Assembly (NCBI GenBank): GCA_900766925.1
Contig: CAAFXG010000294.1
Location: 1-6,629 of the forward strand
From: Lachnospiraceae bacterium
GTDB taxonomy: Bacteria > Bacillota > Clostridia > Lachnospirales > Lachnospiraceae
DNA length: 6,629 bases
Reading direction: 5' to 3'
The number at the start of each line of letters is the position of its first letter. The stretch's first letter is position 1. Below, piece after piece: positions 1 to 6,045 of the stretch. A program made the position numbers and the translations under genes. Under the pieces are notes generated by a model that was not told the DNA's origin, did not search any database, and was given only the letters and a program-made list of their open reading frames with translations.

Positions 1-157
1 CTATTGCATTTACTTCGTTTTTTATCATCAACACTTTATCCATAAGGTATGAGTTAAATTCATTCCACATTTTTTCAGAAAGAAATTTTATGAATCCCTC
101 TGAACATTCACTCGACTTTCCATCGAAAAAAGAATCAATAATCGATTGTAATTCCAT
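1..157 (-). CDS. Unidentified protein, N-terminal 52 residues only (runs off the left edge)
   Basis: An open frame starts at ATG 157-155 and stays open for 52 codons to the window edge. The start lies 3 bp after the TAG stop of the zinc-ribbon VWA gene, so it is almost certainly the next gene of the operon. The visible residues begin MELQSIIDSFFDGKSSE and continue as a mixed, probably helical segment (KFLSEKMWNEFNSYLMDKVL) with no catalytic motif. I do not recognise the family. In TerY-P triads the gene beside a TerY protein is usually a PP2C-type phosphatase or a protein kinase, so one of these is the guess from context only. The purine-rich stretch AGAGGAAAAGG, within the last codons of the upstream gene, could help ribosome binding, although it also encodes that protein's Arg-Gly-Lys-Gly end. 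Confidence 0.7.
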   Translation of the reverse strand, partial: MELQSIIDSFFDGKSSECSEGFIKFLSEKMWNEFNSYLMDKVLMIKNEVNAI

Positions 158-160
158 GTA

Positions 161-1207
161 CTAACCTTTTCCTCTTGTAATACTCATTCCGCCGGCTTCT
201 ATTTCTCCTAAAGTTCCTTCCATTCCACACCAAGGGCATGCTGTCGTTTGACCATCGGAACACATAATTCCACCACAATCGCATACAACAACTCCCAGTT
301 GGTTGCCACAACATGGACAGGTAGGAACACCGCGAAGAGACAGTACATTGATATTTCTGTCAGATTTCCCGTCACATAAACTGTTATAGGTTTCTTCATC
401 CACAGGATAAGCTCCAACCAATCTATATTCGGTTCCTTTCATTTGTATGTCTTCCAAACCTTCTATGTCTGTAAGTCTTTTGGCATACTTAACCAAATAT
501 GTCTTCTTTGTATTAGAACATTTACCGAACAAGACTACAAAGTTTTCATCAATGATACAACGTTCTGTTGTATCAACCTTCTCAAGGTTAATACTTGATG
601 TTGGAGCCAACTTAACGTCATCATCACCCATATCTGTAACAGACACACTCGTCGCTTTAATTGACGCAGTAACCCATTTGAAGAACGACTTGAAAGACAT
701 TTCATCTGTACTGTTCAATCTTAGGACATTCTCTGAGATTTTGCCCAATAAATGCGTATCTGCATTATCGCCAATGGATATAGCAATAATATTAGCAGAC
801 TTTTTATATTTGTTATTCCAACGAGCAATTGCTGCAGAAGGATCGTCTGTTGGAGTTCCATCTGTGAAAAGGAATATAATAGGTTTCCAATCCCCTTTCT
901 GCTCAAGTGTTGTCTTTACAAGTTCCTTATCCATACTATCCATAAGGAAGTTCAAAGCCGCTCCTAAAGACGTACCTCCTCCAATGGGGAACGTTGGTGG
1001 ATAGAACTTGTATAGCTCCGTTAATGGGGATATACATTTTGCTTTACCAGCAAAGGCTATTACTGATATAAAAGCTGTTTCAAGAGCATACGGGTCTGTA
1101 CGCAACTCCTGTACTATCATTCTCATGCCATCCTGCACTTGCCGAATGGGATCGCCGACCATCGACTCCGATACGTCAACGAGGAAATATATTGGTAATC
1201 TTCTCAT
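161..1207 (-). CDS. Long TerY-type VWA protein with C-terminal TerY-C cysteine-rich (zinc-ribbon-like) domain
   Basis: This 348-residue protein combines two domains. Residues 1-185 are a VWA fold of the TerY type with a complete MIDAS: D11-x-S13-x-S15, T79 in GGGTSLGAAL and D116 in FTDGTPTDD. The MIDAS binds a divalent metal and mediates protein contacts. After a linker (about 190-215) comes a C-terminal region of about 130 residues that ends in a cysteine cluster: C297, C299, C300, C309, C311, C316, C324 and C327. It resembles the TerY-C metal-binding domain and probably holds one or two Zn2+ ions. The family is known from tellurite-type stress operons, where it accompanies a phosphatase and a kinase. 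No signal peptide or membrane segment is seen, so it should be cytosolic. The ATG follows the stop of the preceding TerY by 10 bp, and the protein opens MRRLPIYFLVD, matching its paralogues, which supports the start. It is the only one of the three VWA copies with the cysteine domain, and so is the likely adaptor to downstream enzymes. Confidence 0.92.
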   Translation of the reverse strand: MRRLPIYFLVDVSESMVGDPIRQVQDGMRMIVQELRTDPYALETAFISVIAFAGKAKCISPLTELYKFYPPTFPIGGGTSLGAALNFLMDSMDKELVKTTLEQKGDWKPIIFLFTDGTPTDDPSAAIARWNNKYKKSANIIAISIGDNADTHLLGKISENVLRLNSTDEMSFKSFFKWVTASIKATSVSVTDMGDDDVKLAPTSSINLEKVDTTERCIIDENFVVLFGKCSNTKKTYLVKYAKRLTDIEGLEDIQMKGTEYRLVGAYPVDEETYNSLCDGKSDRNINVLSLRGVPTCPCCGNQLGVVVCDCGGIMCSDGQTTACPWCGMEGTLGEIEAGGMSITRGKG

Positions 1208-1217
1208 GATTTGTCTT

Positions 1218-1856
1218 TTATATTACTAAGTTAACTTCGGCTGGCGGTGCTGGCAACTCTGTTTGCTCTGAAACACCCATAGTACGCCCACCTTGTTGAA
1301 CATTAATTGTGACCCATTGGAAAAACTTTTTGAATGTACTGCTATCCATTGTGTCAAGCGTAAATACATTTTCTGTCAGTTTCTTAAGAGGCTCTGTCTT
1401 TGCTTTGGGGCCTGCCGCACAAGCGACAATATTGGTAAACTGATGTTGTTTAACCCTTTTAATGGATTCTTCATAAACCATCAAATCAGAAGGTTTGCCA
1501 TCTGTAAGGAGAAACAGCAAAGGCATCCAATCACCTTTCTGCTCCCTACTTCCCATATTCACCTCTCTGTCATAACAATCACACAAGAAATTAAGAGCTG
1601 CTCCAGTATGAGTTGGACCAGCATCAGGACATACAATCTCAGGCAATTGGAGGTTTTCCAATTCCGTCAATGGCAATATCTGTTTTACTTCCCTATCGTA
1701 TGTGATTATGCTAATACATGCAGTTTCAAGTGCATAGGGATCCAATCTTAGTGAGGCTATCATGTCAGACAATCCCACCTTAACGGACTCAATAGGCTCG
1801 CCCTTCATTGAGCCACTTGTATCAATAAGTATATATACTGGTAATCTTCTGCTCAT
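1218..1856 (-). CDS. terY: TerY, short VWA-domain protein (second short copy)
   Basis: The product has 212 residues, the same length as the short TerY upstream of it and, from memory, as enterobacterial TerY. It is a single VWA domain with intact MIDAS residues: D12-x-S14-x-S16 (IDTSGSM), a threonine at 82 in GPTHTGAAL, and D119 in LTDGKPSD. TerY family signatures DPYALETACIS (39-49), QKGDW (106-110) and FFQWVT (178-183) are present. The C-terminus is a proline-rich tail, LPAPPAEVNLVI, nearly the same as in the first copy. The threonine loop is GPTHTG instead of GGGTSLG or SGCTALG, so partner specificity may have drifted. No secretion signal is visible. It is translated from ATG 1856-1854, which sits 13 bp after an intergenic hairpin in an A-rich leader. 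It is co-oriented with its neighbours and probably scaffolds Ter complexes at the cytosolic side. Exact function is inferred from family membership. Confidence 0.93.
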   Translation of the reverse strand: MSRRLPVYILIDTSGSMKGEPIESVKVGLSDMIASLRLDPYALETACISIITYDREVKQILPLTELENLQLPEIVCPDAGPTHTGAALNFLCDCYDREVNMGSREQKGDWMPLLFLLTDGKPSDLMVYEESIKRVKQHQFTNIVACAAGPKAKTEPLKKLTENVFTLDTMDSSTFKKFFQWVTINVQQGGRTMGVSEQTELPAPPAEVNLVI

Positions 1857-1869
1857 AATGTTTTAATTT

Positions 1870-1902
1870 GTCTGAAAGGCATTTATTCAACACCTTTCAG
1901 AC
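1870..1902 (-). repeat. Perfect 10-bp inverted repeat (hairpin) between the two short terY genes
   Basis: GTCTGAAAGG at 1870-1879 and CCTTTCAGAC at 1893-1902 pair perfectly around a 13-nt loop. The hairpin fills most of the 56-bp gap between the TAG of the first short terY and the ATG of the second. In the transcript the stem is followed by AAATTAAAACATT and then ATG. No U-tract follows the stem on either strand, so it does not fit a standard intrinsic terminator. An mRNA-stability, processing or translation element is more likely, because the hairpin leaves the A-rich leader before the start single-stranded. Confidence 0.7.
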
Positions 1903-1912
1903 CTTAGTTAAA

Positions 1913-2551
1913 CTATACAACGATATTTACTTCTGGAGGTGGAGGTGGCAATTCGCTCATTGTAGTTGCTTCACAAGCAGTATCCTCTACTGATTTACTG
2001 CTTGTACTGATTGAAGCTGATACCCACTTGAAGAATGCCTTGATTGTTGCACTGTCAGCAGTGTCAAGCTGCACGACATTCTCTGTGATTTGTTTAAGAG
2101 TGTCAGTACTTGCTCCTTGTCCTGCGGCACATGCAACAACCATTCCGCATTTTCTCTTCTTAAACTCGGCAAGTCCTCTTGAGATATCGTCTGTAGGCAC
2201 ACCATCAGTCATTATAAATATCAATGGACGCCAATCGCCCTTAACTTCGGCTGTTGTTTTAGTGATTTCAGAATCTATCTTTTGTGAAAGCAGATTAAGA
2301 GCTTCACCAAGTGCGGTACAACCACTTGCCTCAATGTTTGGTTGTTGGAAAGCTGCCAATTCTGTCAACGGAGTTACTTGTTGAGCTGACGAATTAAAAG
2401 TTATAATACTAATGTATGCAGTTTCCAAAGCATATGGATCACTTCGCAATGTTGAAATAAGTGTCTGAACACCATTCTTCACTGCCTCTATTGGCTCGCC
2501 ATACATCGAACCAGATGTATCGAGCAAAAGATAAACTGGTAGTCTTCTCAT
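1913..2551 (-). CDS. terY: TerY, short VWA-domain protein (first short copy)
   Basis: This 212-residue single-domain VWA protein is typical of TerY. The MIDAS is complete: D11-x-S13-x-S15 in LDTSGSM, T79 in SGCTALGEAL and D116 in MTDGVPTDD. Family blocks DPYALETAYIS (38-48), VKGDWRPL (103-110) and FFKWVSAS (173-180) are clear. The protein ends in a proline-rich tail, LPPPPPEVNIVV, shared with the next copy and absent from the VWA core. The start ATG lies 11 bp after the TerZ-like gene's stop, and the N-terminus MRRLPVYLLLD lines up with both paralogues. There is no transmembrane segment or signal peptide. As part of the terD-terY operon it probably uses the metal site to hold partner proteins, such as TerD-family or phosphatase/kinase components. 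That role comes from family knowledge, not from this sequence alone. Confidence 0.95.
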   Translation of the reverse strand: MRRLPVYLLLDTSGSMYGEPIEAVKNGVQTLISTLRSDPYALETAYISIITFNSSAQQVTPLTELAAFQQPNIEASGCTALGEALNLLSQKIDSEITKTTAEVKGDWRPLIFIMTDGVPTDDISRGLAEFKKRKCGMVVACAAGQGASTDTLKQITENVVQLDTADSATIKAFFKWVSASISTSSKSVEDTACEATTMSELPPPPPEVNIVV

Positions 2552-2562
2552 ATTCTAATCTT

Positions 2563-3240
2563 TTATTTTGAATAATCTTTCATTACACGACCAATTGTAT
2601 TGATAATAGAAGTGTCTGGGAAGGCATCGCCTATTGCGGCAAATTTCCATTCACCATTTCTGCGATACAACTTGCCCATTACAAGAGCGCGCATACCCAC
2701 GCACTCAGTTTTCGTTGCAACATCGTATTGAGCAAAAACTTGTTTTGGAGCCTTGTCGGGTGTGCCCTCAAACATACGAATTGACGCATAAGGAATACCG
2801 GAGAAATCACCACTATAAACCTCATTATTATATATATTAAGGAAGAAGACAATAGAGTTTACATTACTATTCACTCTGTTCAAGTCAACAGTGATAATCT
2901 CATTATCAAGTCCATCGTCACCATCTTGATCGCCAGACCTATCATCGCCAGTATGGTGTAAAGCTCGGTCTATAGAGTCGAGTTTGCCATTAGGCAATCC
3001 TATGTTACGATGATCTCCAAATCTATAAAGAGGAGACCATATATGATCTATAGGTTTTCCATCAATGTCAAACATTAAACAACTTAAGTCCAAGTCAACA
3101 TCAACATTACTTGACATAAGCCCGAAGAATGACTTCTTTACTATAGCTCCCCAATTACAACCCACACAAAAATTGGTGAGTTTTGCACCGCTTTCTTTTA
3201 CAAGATTTATGCGGTGTCCTTTTTCAAGTCTTATTGCCAT
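2563..3240 (-). CDS. TerD-family protein, TerZ/TerX-like (divergent copy)
   Basis: The product has 225 residues and covers the whole TerD fold. Visible landmarks are MAIRLEKGHRINL at the start, VDLDLSCLMFDIDGKPIDHIW (47-68, resembling the TerZ pattern of an IDLDAS-type strand then GKxIDxIW), the acidic calcium-loop region HTGDDRSGDQDGDD (96-109), and the C-terminal LYRRNGEWKFAAIG (191-204). TerD-family proteins bind Ca2+ through such aspartates and belong to stress complexes linked to tellurite resistance. Compared with the other two copies it has a longer insert before the acidic loop (about 69-95). The usual GLGWDP motif has become GCNWGA (27-32), so the first aspartate is lost. The NFGQVR-type block is also replaced (about 143-153). 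It is therefore probably a specialised subunit and not a redundant copy. It lies 80 bp after the preceding terD and 11 bp before the first terY. TerZ against TerX assignment would need an alignment. Confidence 0.9.
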   Translation of the reverse strand: MAIRLEKGHRINLVKESGAKLTNFCVGCNWGAIVKKSFFGLMSSNVDVDLDLSCLMFDIDGKPIDHIWSPLYRFGDHRNIGLPNGKLDSIDRALHHTGDDRSGDQDGDDGLDNEIITVDLNRVNSNVNSIVFFLNIYNNEVYSGDFSGIPYASIRMFEGTPDKAPKQVFAQYDVATKTECVGMRALVMGKLYRRNGEWKFAAIGDAFPDTSIINTIGRVMKDYSK

Positions 3241-3277
3241 ATTTTTTATTATTTAATCTTTACTACCCGGTGAATAA

Positions 3278-3319
3278 TTAAAAATTCCCAACCACCTCTT
3301 TTTTGAGTACTATTGCCAT
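3278..3319 (-). pseudogene. Probable relic of a lost terD paralogue (13-codon ORF)
   Basis: An ATG at 3319-3317, one base after the TAG of the preceding terD, opens MAIVLKKEVVGNF and then stops at 3280-3278. The neighbouring TerD proteins start MAINLIKG and MAIRLEKG, so the pattern MAI-x-L-x-K is shared. By eye, 18 of the first 22 bases match the start of the TerZ-like gene at 3240. The spacing also matches that of a true operon gene. In another frame the same stretch reads RGGWEFLIIHRVVKIK and then stop, weakly like a TerD C-terminus (NGEWKF), as if a large internal deletion joined the two ends. That second half may be chance. An alternative is a short leader peptide. It accounts for the otherwise unexplained 80-bp gap at 3241-3320. 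Confidence 0.45.
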
Positions 3320-3320
3320 A

Positions 3321-3950
3321 CTACATAAATTTTGATGCGTATTTTCTACATATAGGTTCCAATCCATCCGCATGGGCTTCGCCCACAGCTTGGAATTTCC
3401 ATTCAGAACCTCGACGGTATAAACGACCAAACTCTACCCCCTTGTCGGTAGAGAAGTCTTCATCGAGATCGTATCTGCAAATCACTTCACCTGTTACAGC
3501 ATTTTTGATTTGGATATAGGCATCGCGGACCTGTCCGAAGTTATACTTTCTACGTGGGTCATTAGGATTTGTAGGATCCCAATAAATGCTCACTGTGAAA
3601 AGTATTTCCTTTACAGAGTCAGAAGTTTTAGTGAGATCCACTTCTATTTCCTCATTGCCTTCTCCAGTATCATCATCATCTTCACCAATGTCATCTACAG
3701 AACCTATCACACTTTTATCCAAAGAACATGGACGTGTTACACCATTAATCTCTATTCTATTTGCTGAGCCATAGAATACGAAGTCTTCCTCATGTTCTAT
3801 TTGCCCACTATTCCCCAACAAGAAAGTTGATGCGTCCAAATCGTATGGAGGTTCTGCATTCGGATTCACCTTCCATCCCATTTCTACGACAAGACGAGAA
3901 AGACTTGATTCTATCTCAACTCTCTGACCTTTAATAAGATTAATTGCCAT
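3321..3950 (-). CDS. terD: TerD-family calcium-binding stress protein (second copy)
   Basis: A 209-residue TerD-domain protein. It shows YDLDASTFLL (36-45), an unusually acidic loop, VDDIGEDDDDTGEGNEE (85-101), EVDLTKTSDSVKEILFTVSIY (103-123), YNFGQVRDAYIQI (136-148), RYDLDEDFS (159-167) and the closing block EFGRLYRRGSEWKFQAVGEAH (173-193). The aspartates of the DLDAS strand and the acidic loop are those that bind Ca2+ in characterised TerD proteins. It is about 24 residues longer than its upstream paralogue. The extra length lies around the acidic loop and in a WDPTNPNDPRRK insertion (124-135). The standard GWDP is GWKVNP, so one ligand-position aspartate is replaced. The ATG lies 3 bp after the stop of the upstream terD, so the two are co-transcribed and perhaps translationally coupled. 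It is soluble, with no signal peptide. The role in a Ter complex is inferred from family and context. Confidence 0.93.
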   Translation of the reverse strand: MAINLIKGQRVEIESSLSRLVVEMGWKVNPNAEPPYDLDASTFLLGNSGQIEHEEDFVFYGSANRIEINGVTRPCSLDKSVIGSVDDIGEDDDDTGEGNEEIEVDLTKTSDSVKEILFTVSIYWDPTNPNDPRRKYNFGQVRDAYIQIKNAVTGEVICRYDLDEDFSTDKGVEFGRLYRRGSEWKFQAVGEAHADGLEPICRKYASKFM

Positions 3951-3953
3951 ACG

Positions 3954-4511
3954 CTAACCAACATACTTGTCAACAAAGAACTGCAAGCCTCCCTTATATC
4001 CTTGACCAACAGCTTCAAACTTCCACTCACCATTTCTCTTGTAAAGTCTGCCAAACTCAACAGCAGTTTCTACAGAAAAATCTTCGTCAAGGTCATAGCG
4101 TGCTATTTCCTCGTCGGAAACCGCATTATATATCCTAATATAGGAATTGCGCACCTGACCAAAGTTTTGGCGACGTTCTTCAGCTTTATGTATTGTAACA
4201 GTGAAGATGATTTCCTTAATTCGAGCATCAATTTTTGTCAAATCAACAGAAAGCGTCTCATCGTCACCTCCATCACTGTTTCCACCTGTCATATCATCAC
4301 CTGATGATTCAACAGCTTGATCAGGAGATAATGGATTGTTGTAGAATACAAAGAATTCGTCTTGTGGTAATTTCCCATTTTCACCCAACATGAATGCAGA
4401 AGCATCCAAGTCAAAATCATAACCTGTACTTTGATTGGGATCCCATCCCAATCCAACACCTACTTTTGACAAACCAATTTCGATGCGTTGTCCTTTTTGA
4501 AGATTTATCAT
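3954..4511 (-). CDS. terD: TerD/TerE-type calcium-binding tellurite-resistance-family protein (first copy)
   Basis: At 185 residues this is the most canonical TerD of the window, close to the usual 190. It has, in order, LQKGQRIEIG (4-13), GLGWDPN (20-26), YDFDLDASAFML (31-42), FFVFYNNPLSPDQAVESSGDD (53-73), the acidic GGNSDGGDDE (76-85), QNFGQVRNSYIRIYNA (115-130), ARYDLDEDFS (137-146) and EFGRLYKRNGEWKFEAVGQGYKGGL (152-176). Both aspartate-rich sites expected for Ca2+ binding are intact. Similar pieces occur in enterobacterial TerD and TerE, and it cannot be assigned firmly to either. It is the first gene after a promoter-bearing intergenic region, with the ATG about 30 nt after the predicted transcript start, so it probably leads the terD-terY transcript. 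It is cytosolic by sequence. Family members are linked to tellurite, oxidative and phage stress responses; the actual trigger here is unknown. Confidence 0.95.
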   Translation of the reverse strand: MINLQKGQRIEIGLSKVGVGLGWDPNQSTGYDFDLDASAFMLGENGKLPQDEFFVFYNNPLSPDQAVESSGDDMTGGNSDGGDDETLSVDLTKIDARIKEIIFTVTIHKAEERRQNFGQVRNSYIRIYNAVSDEEIARYDLDEDFSVETAVEFGRLYKRNGEWKFEAVGQGYKGGLQFFVDKYVG

Positions 4512-4546
4512 AACTCTCTGTTTTTATAATTAACAATTTATGACTG

Positions 4547-4577
4547 CAAAGATACAATTATCTTCTAAACAAAACAT
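4547..4577 (-). promoter_or_regulatory. Predicted Bacteroidota-type promoter for the terD-terY operon
   Basis: On the minus strand, TATCTTTG at 4554-4547 matches the Bacteroidota primary-sigma -7 consensus TAnnTTTG exactly. The -33 element is weaker: TTTG at 4573-4570 is only 15 bp away, while the usual spacing of about 19-20 bp falls on TGTT near 4576-4573. Transcription would begin near 4541-4543, giving an untranslated leader of about 30 nt before the first terD ATG at 4511. The site lies in the only gap above 100 bp in the window, which fits a real promoter. It would let terD-terY expression be set separately from the upstream TerB-like and DUF1810 genes. Confidence 0.6.
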
Positions 4578-4588
4578 CAAAAAGCAAA

Positions 4589-4640
4589 GGTTGCAACGAT
4601 TTACCAAAGTCGCATCAATGATATGGTTGCAAGGTTACAA
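4589..4640. repeat. Three GGTTRCAA octamers upstream of the terD promoter
   Basis: On the plus strand, GGTTGCAA occurs at 4589-4596 and 4625-4632, and GGTTACAA follows directly at 4633-4640, so the last two are in tandem. The 4590-4597 copy is part of the perfect 8-bp palindrome GTTGCAAC. They lie upstream of the promoter core, and the last copy overlaps the stop of the TerB-like gene. They could be binding sites for a regulator, but short repeats of this kind also arise by chance in a 52-bp stretch. No regulator gene was identified in the window. Confidence 0.3.
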
Positions 4641-6029
4641 TGCCACTATACGACGCCAGAACTCAGATTCAGATGCATGTACAGCTGATATATCATCACT
4701 ACTTCTGAATAAACAGCGTGATGTTGTTACATTTATGCAATAATTTCCATATATGTTCCTTTTAATCATATAGTCCTCCGCATGTGACAAAACGCCATCT
4801 AACTTCATGATTTGACGTTTAATTAGAGCAAACATTGGAAGCCTTATCTCAGGAATCTCAATATTCGGGGCTTTCTGTCTATCACCTCCAAACTTCTCAT
4901 ATATCATCCCGTATTTTTTCATAATGGTAGCCATTCTCCTGTTGTATCTTTCCAAAAGTTTGGCAGATTTTGGCTTGCTGAAGTTTATTCCCCCGCTTTC
5001 AGATTCCAATATCAATAATGCATACAACGCTTTTTCCCTACGATGTAATTTATCAACCTTTACATCTGCATCCGGGAATGATATTTCTTCCCTAATAGTA
5101 TCAATAAGAATAGAACTGACAATACCTTTTTGGAGCATGTGAATATCAAGTATCTGCTTGTAAAAACCAGCATATACAAAACGCCCTTTTTCTTCTCTTA
5201 GGTAATTAATTTCACGTGAACGGTATAAAGTCGAGAATGTGTCAATAAACAGTCTAATGGTATTAATTGCATCCTTGTCTAAACCAAGAATAAGAAAATT
5301 TGCATATTCCTTATCATTAGCAGAAGTTTCTCCTTTTTTAATGAATAATGAAGGTTGAACATCATGCATTTCATGGATGGTGAGTTTGGTAGATAACTGT
5401 TCTTTACAGAATTCAGATGTAGATAATGTCAAAAGTTTATTAATTACCATATCTAACCTATCCTCGCTTGCACTTGGATAAAGAAAGGAGATAATCTGCA
5501 ACAACTGTTCATGACTTATCGAACGATAATGCTCAGATATTTTTGGCAAATAAACAAAATCAAAACCTGCAAGACGAGATTCAGAGATAATCTCCCTATA
5601 ATTGTCTTCAATTATTCTGTTTGCCTCTTCGTCCTTACTACTTTCTACATATAACATTTGAGCATTTTCAAAACTTAAACCATTATGTTCAACAGATACA
5701 ACATCTGCATCAACATTGAGTTGGTCTGTCATTGTTGCCAATAGAGTAACTATGATCAAAGCTTCAGTTCTTGCACAATAATCATCAGACAAAGCTATAT
5801 TCATACAATCCCCCAGGAAGTCACGTTTCAAGCTTTCTGGAGCTTGAACAAGGATTCTTACCGCTTGGGATAATGTCATACTTGAGACATATCTTTCATC
5901 ATCTCTTTTTATGCCATACTTTTCCTTAATCGACATAAGAAACTTTATTTCCCTTGTGTCAATGATTGCATCCGCCTTTATCAAGTCAGACACTATACGC
6001 ATAATACTGGTACGTTCTTCCTGTTTCAT
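4635..6029 (-). CDS. TerB-like N-terminal domain protein with long C-terminal extension
   Basis: From ATG 6029-6027 the product has 464 residues. I chose this start over an ATG at 6098 because the earlier one would overlap the DUF1810 gene by 53 bp, while this one leaves a 16-bp gap and begins directly at the domain (MKQEERTSIMRIVSDLIKAD). Residues about 1-110 resemble the all-helical TerB family: DLIKADAIIDTREIKFLMSI matches the 'xADGxxxxxE' metal-binding helix pair, and TEALIIVTLLATMTD (88-102) looks like its second repeat. Classic TerB is only about 150 residues, so some 350 residues are extra. Around 327-385, KLHRREKALYALLILESESG followed by KLLERYNRRMATI resembles a winged-helix-like module seen in other Bacteroidota proteins; this is pattern memory and not certain. 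It is strongly charged, with no signal peptide or transmembrane helix. TerB-type proteins bind metal and link TerC-type membrane complexes, but no terC is in view. It may act as a stress sensor or regulator of the operon. Confidence 0.75.
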   Translation of the reverse strand: MKQEERTSIMRIVSDLIKADAIIDTREIKFLMSIKEKYGIKRDDERYVSSMTLSQAVRILVQAPESLKRDFLGDCMNIALSDDYCARTEALIIVTLLATMTDQLNVDADVVSVEHNGLSFENAQMLYVESSKDEEANRIIEDNYREIISESRLAGFDFVYLPKISEHYRSISHEQLLQIISFLYPSASEDRLDMVINKLLTLSTSEFCKEQLSTKLTIHEMHDVQPSLFIKKGETSANDKEYANFLILGLDKDAINTIRLFIDTFSTLYRSREINYLREEKGRFVYAGFYKQILDIHMLQKGIVSSILIDTIREEISFPDADVKVDKLHRREKALYALLILESESGGINFSKPKSAKLLERYNRRMATIMKKYGMIYEKFGGDRQKAPNIEIPEIRLPMFALIKRQIMKLDGVLSHAEDYMIKRNIYGNYCINVTTSRCLFRSSDDISAVHASESEFWRRIVAL

Positions 6030-6045
6030 CTTTGGACTTGTTTTA

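Noticed and set aside
447..1004. Plus-strand open frame of 185 codons
   Set aside because: It lies wholly opposite the TerY-C gene, whose MIDAS and cysteine motifs are clearly real. The plus-strand product has no recognisable domain, so it is an antisense shadow.
1857..1912. Intrinsic terminator between the short terY genes
   Set aside because: The stem is strong but is followed by AAATTAAAAC on the coding strand and by no T-run on the other strand, so it lacks the needed U-tract.
2028..2384. Plus-strand open frame of 118 codons opposite the first short terY
   Set aside because: Antisense shadow of a well-supported VWA gene, with no family features.
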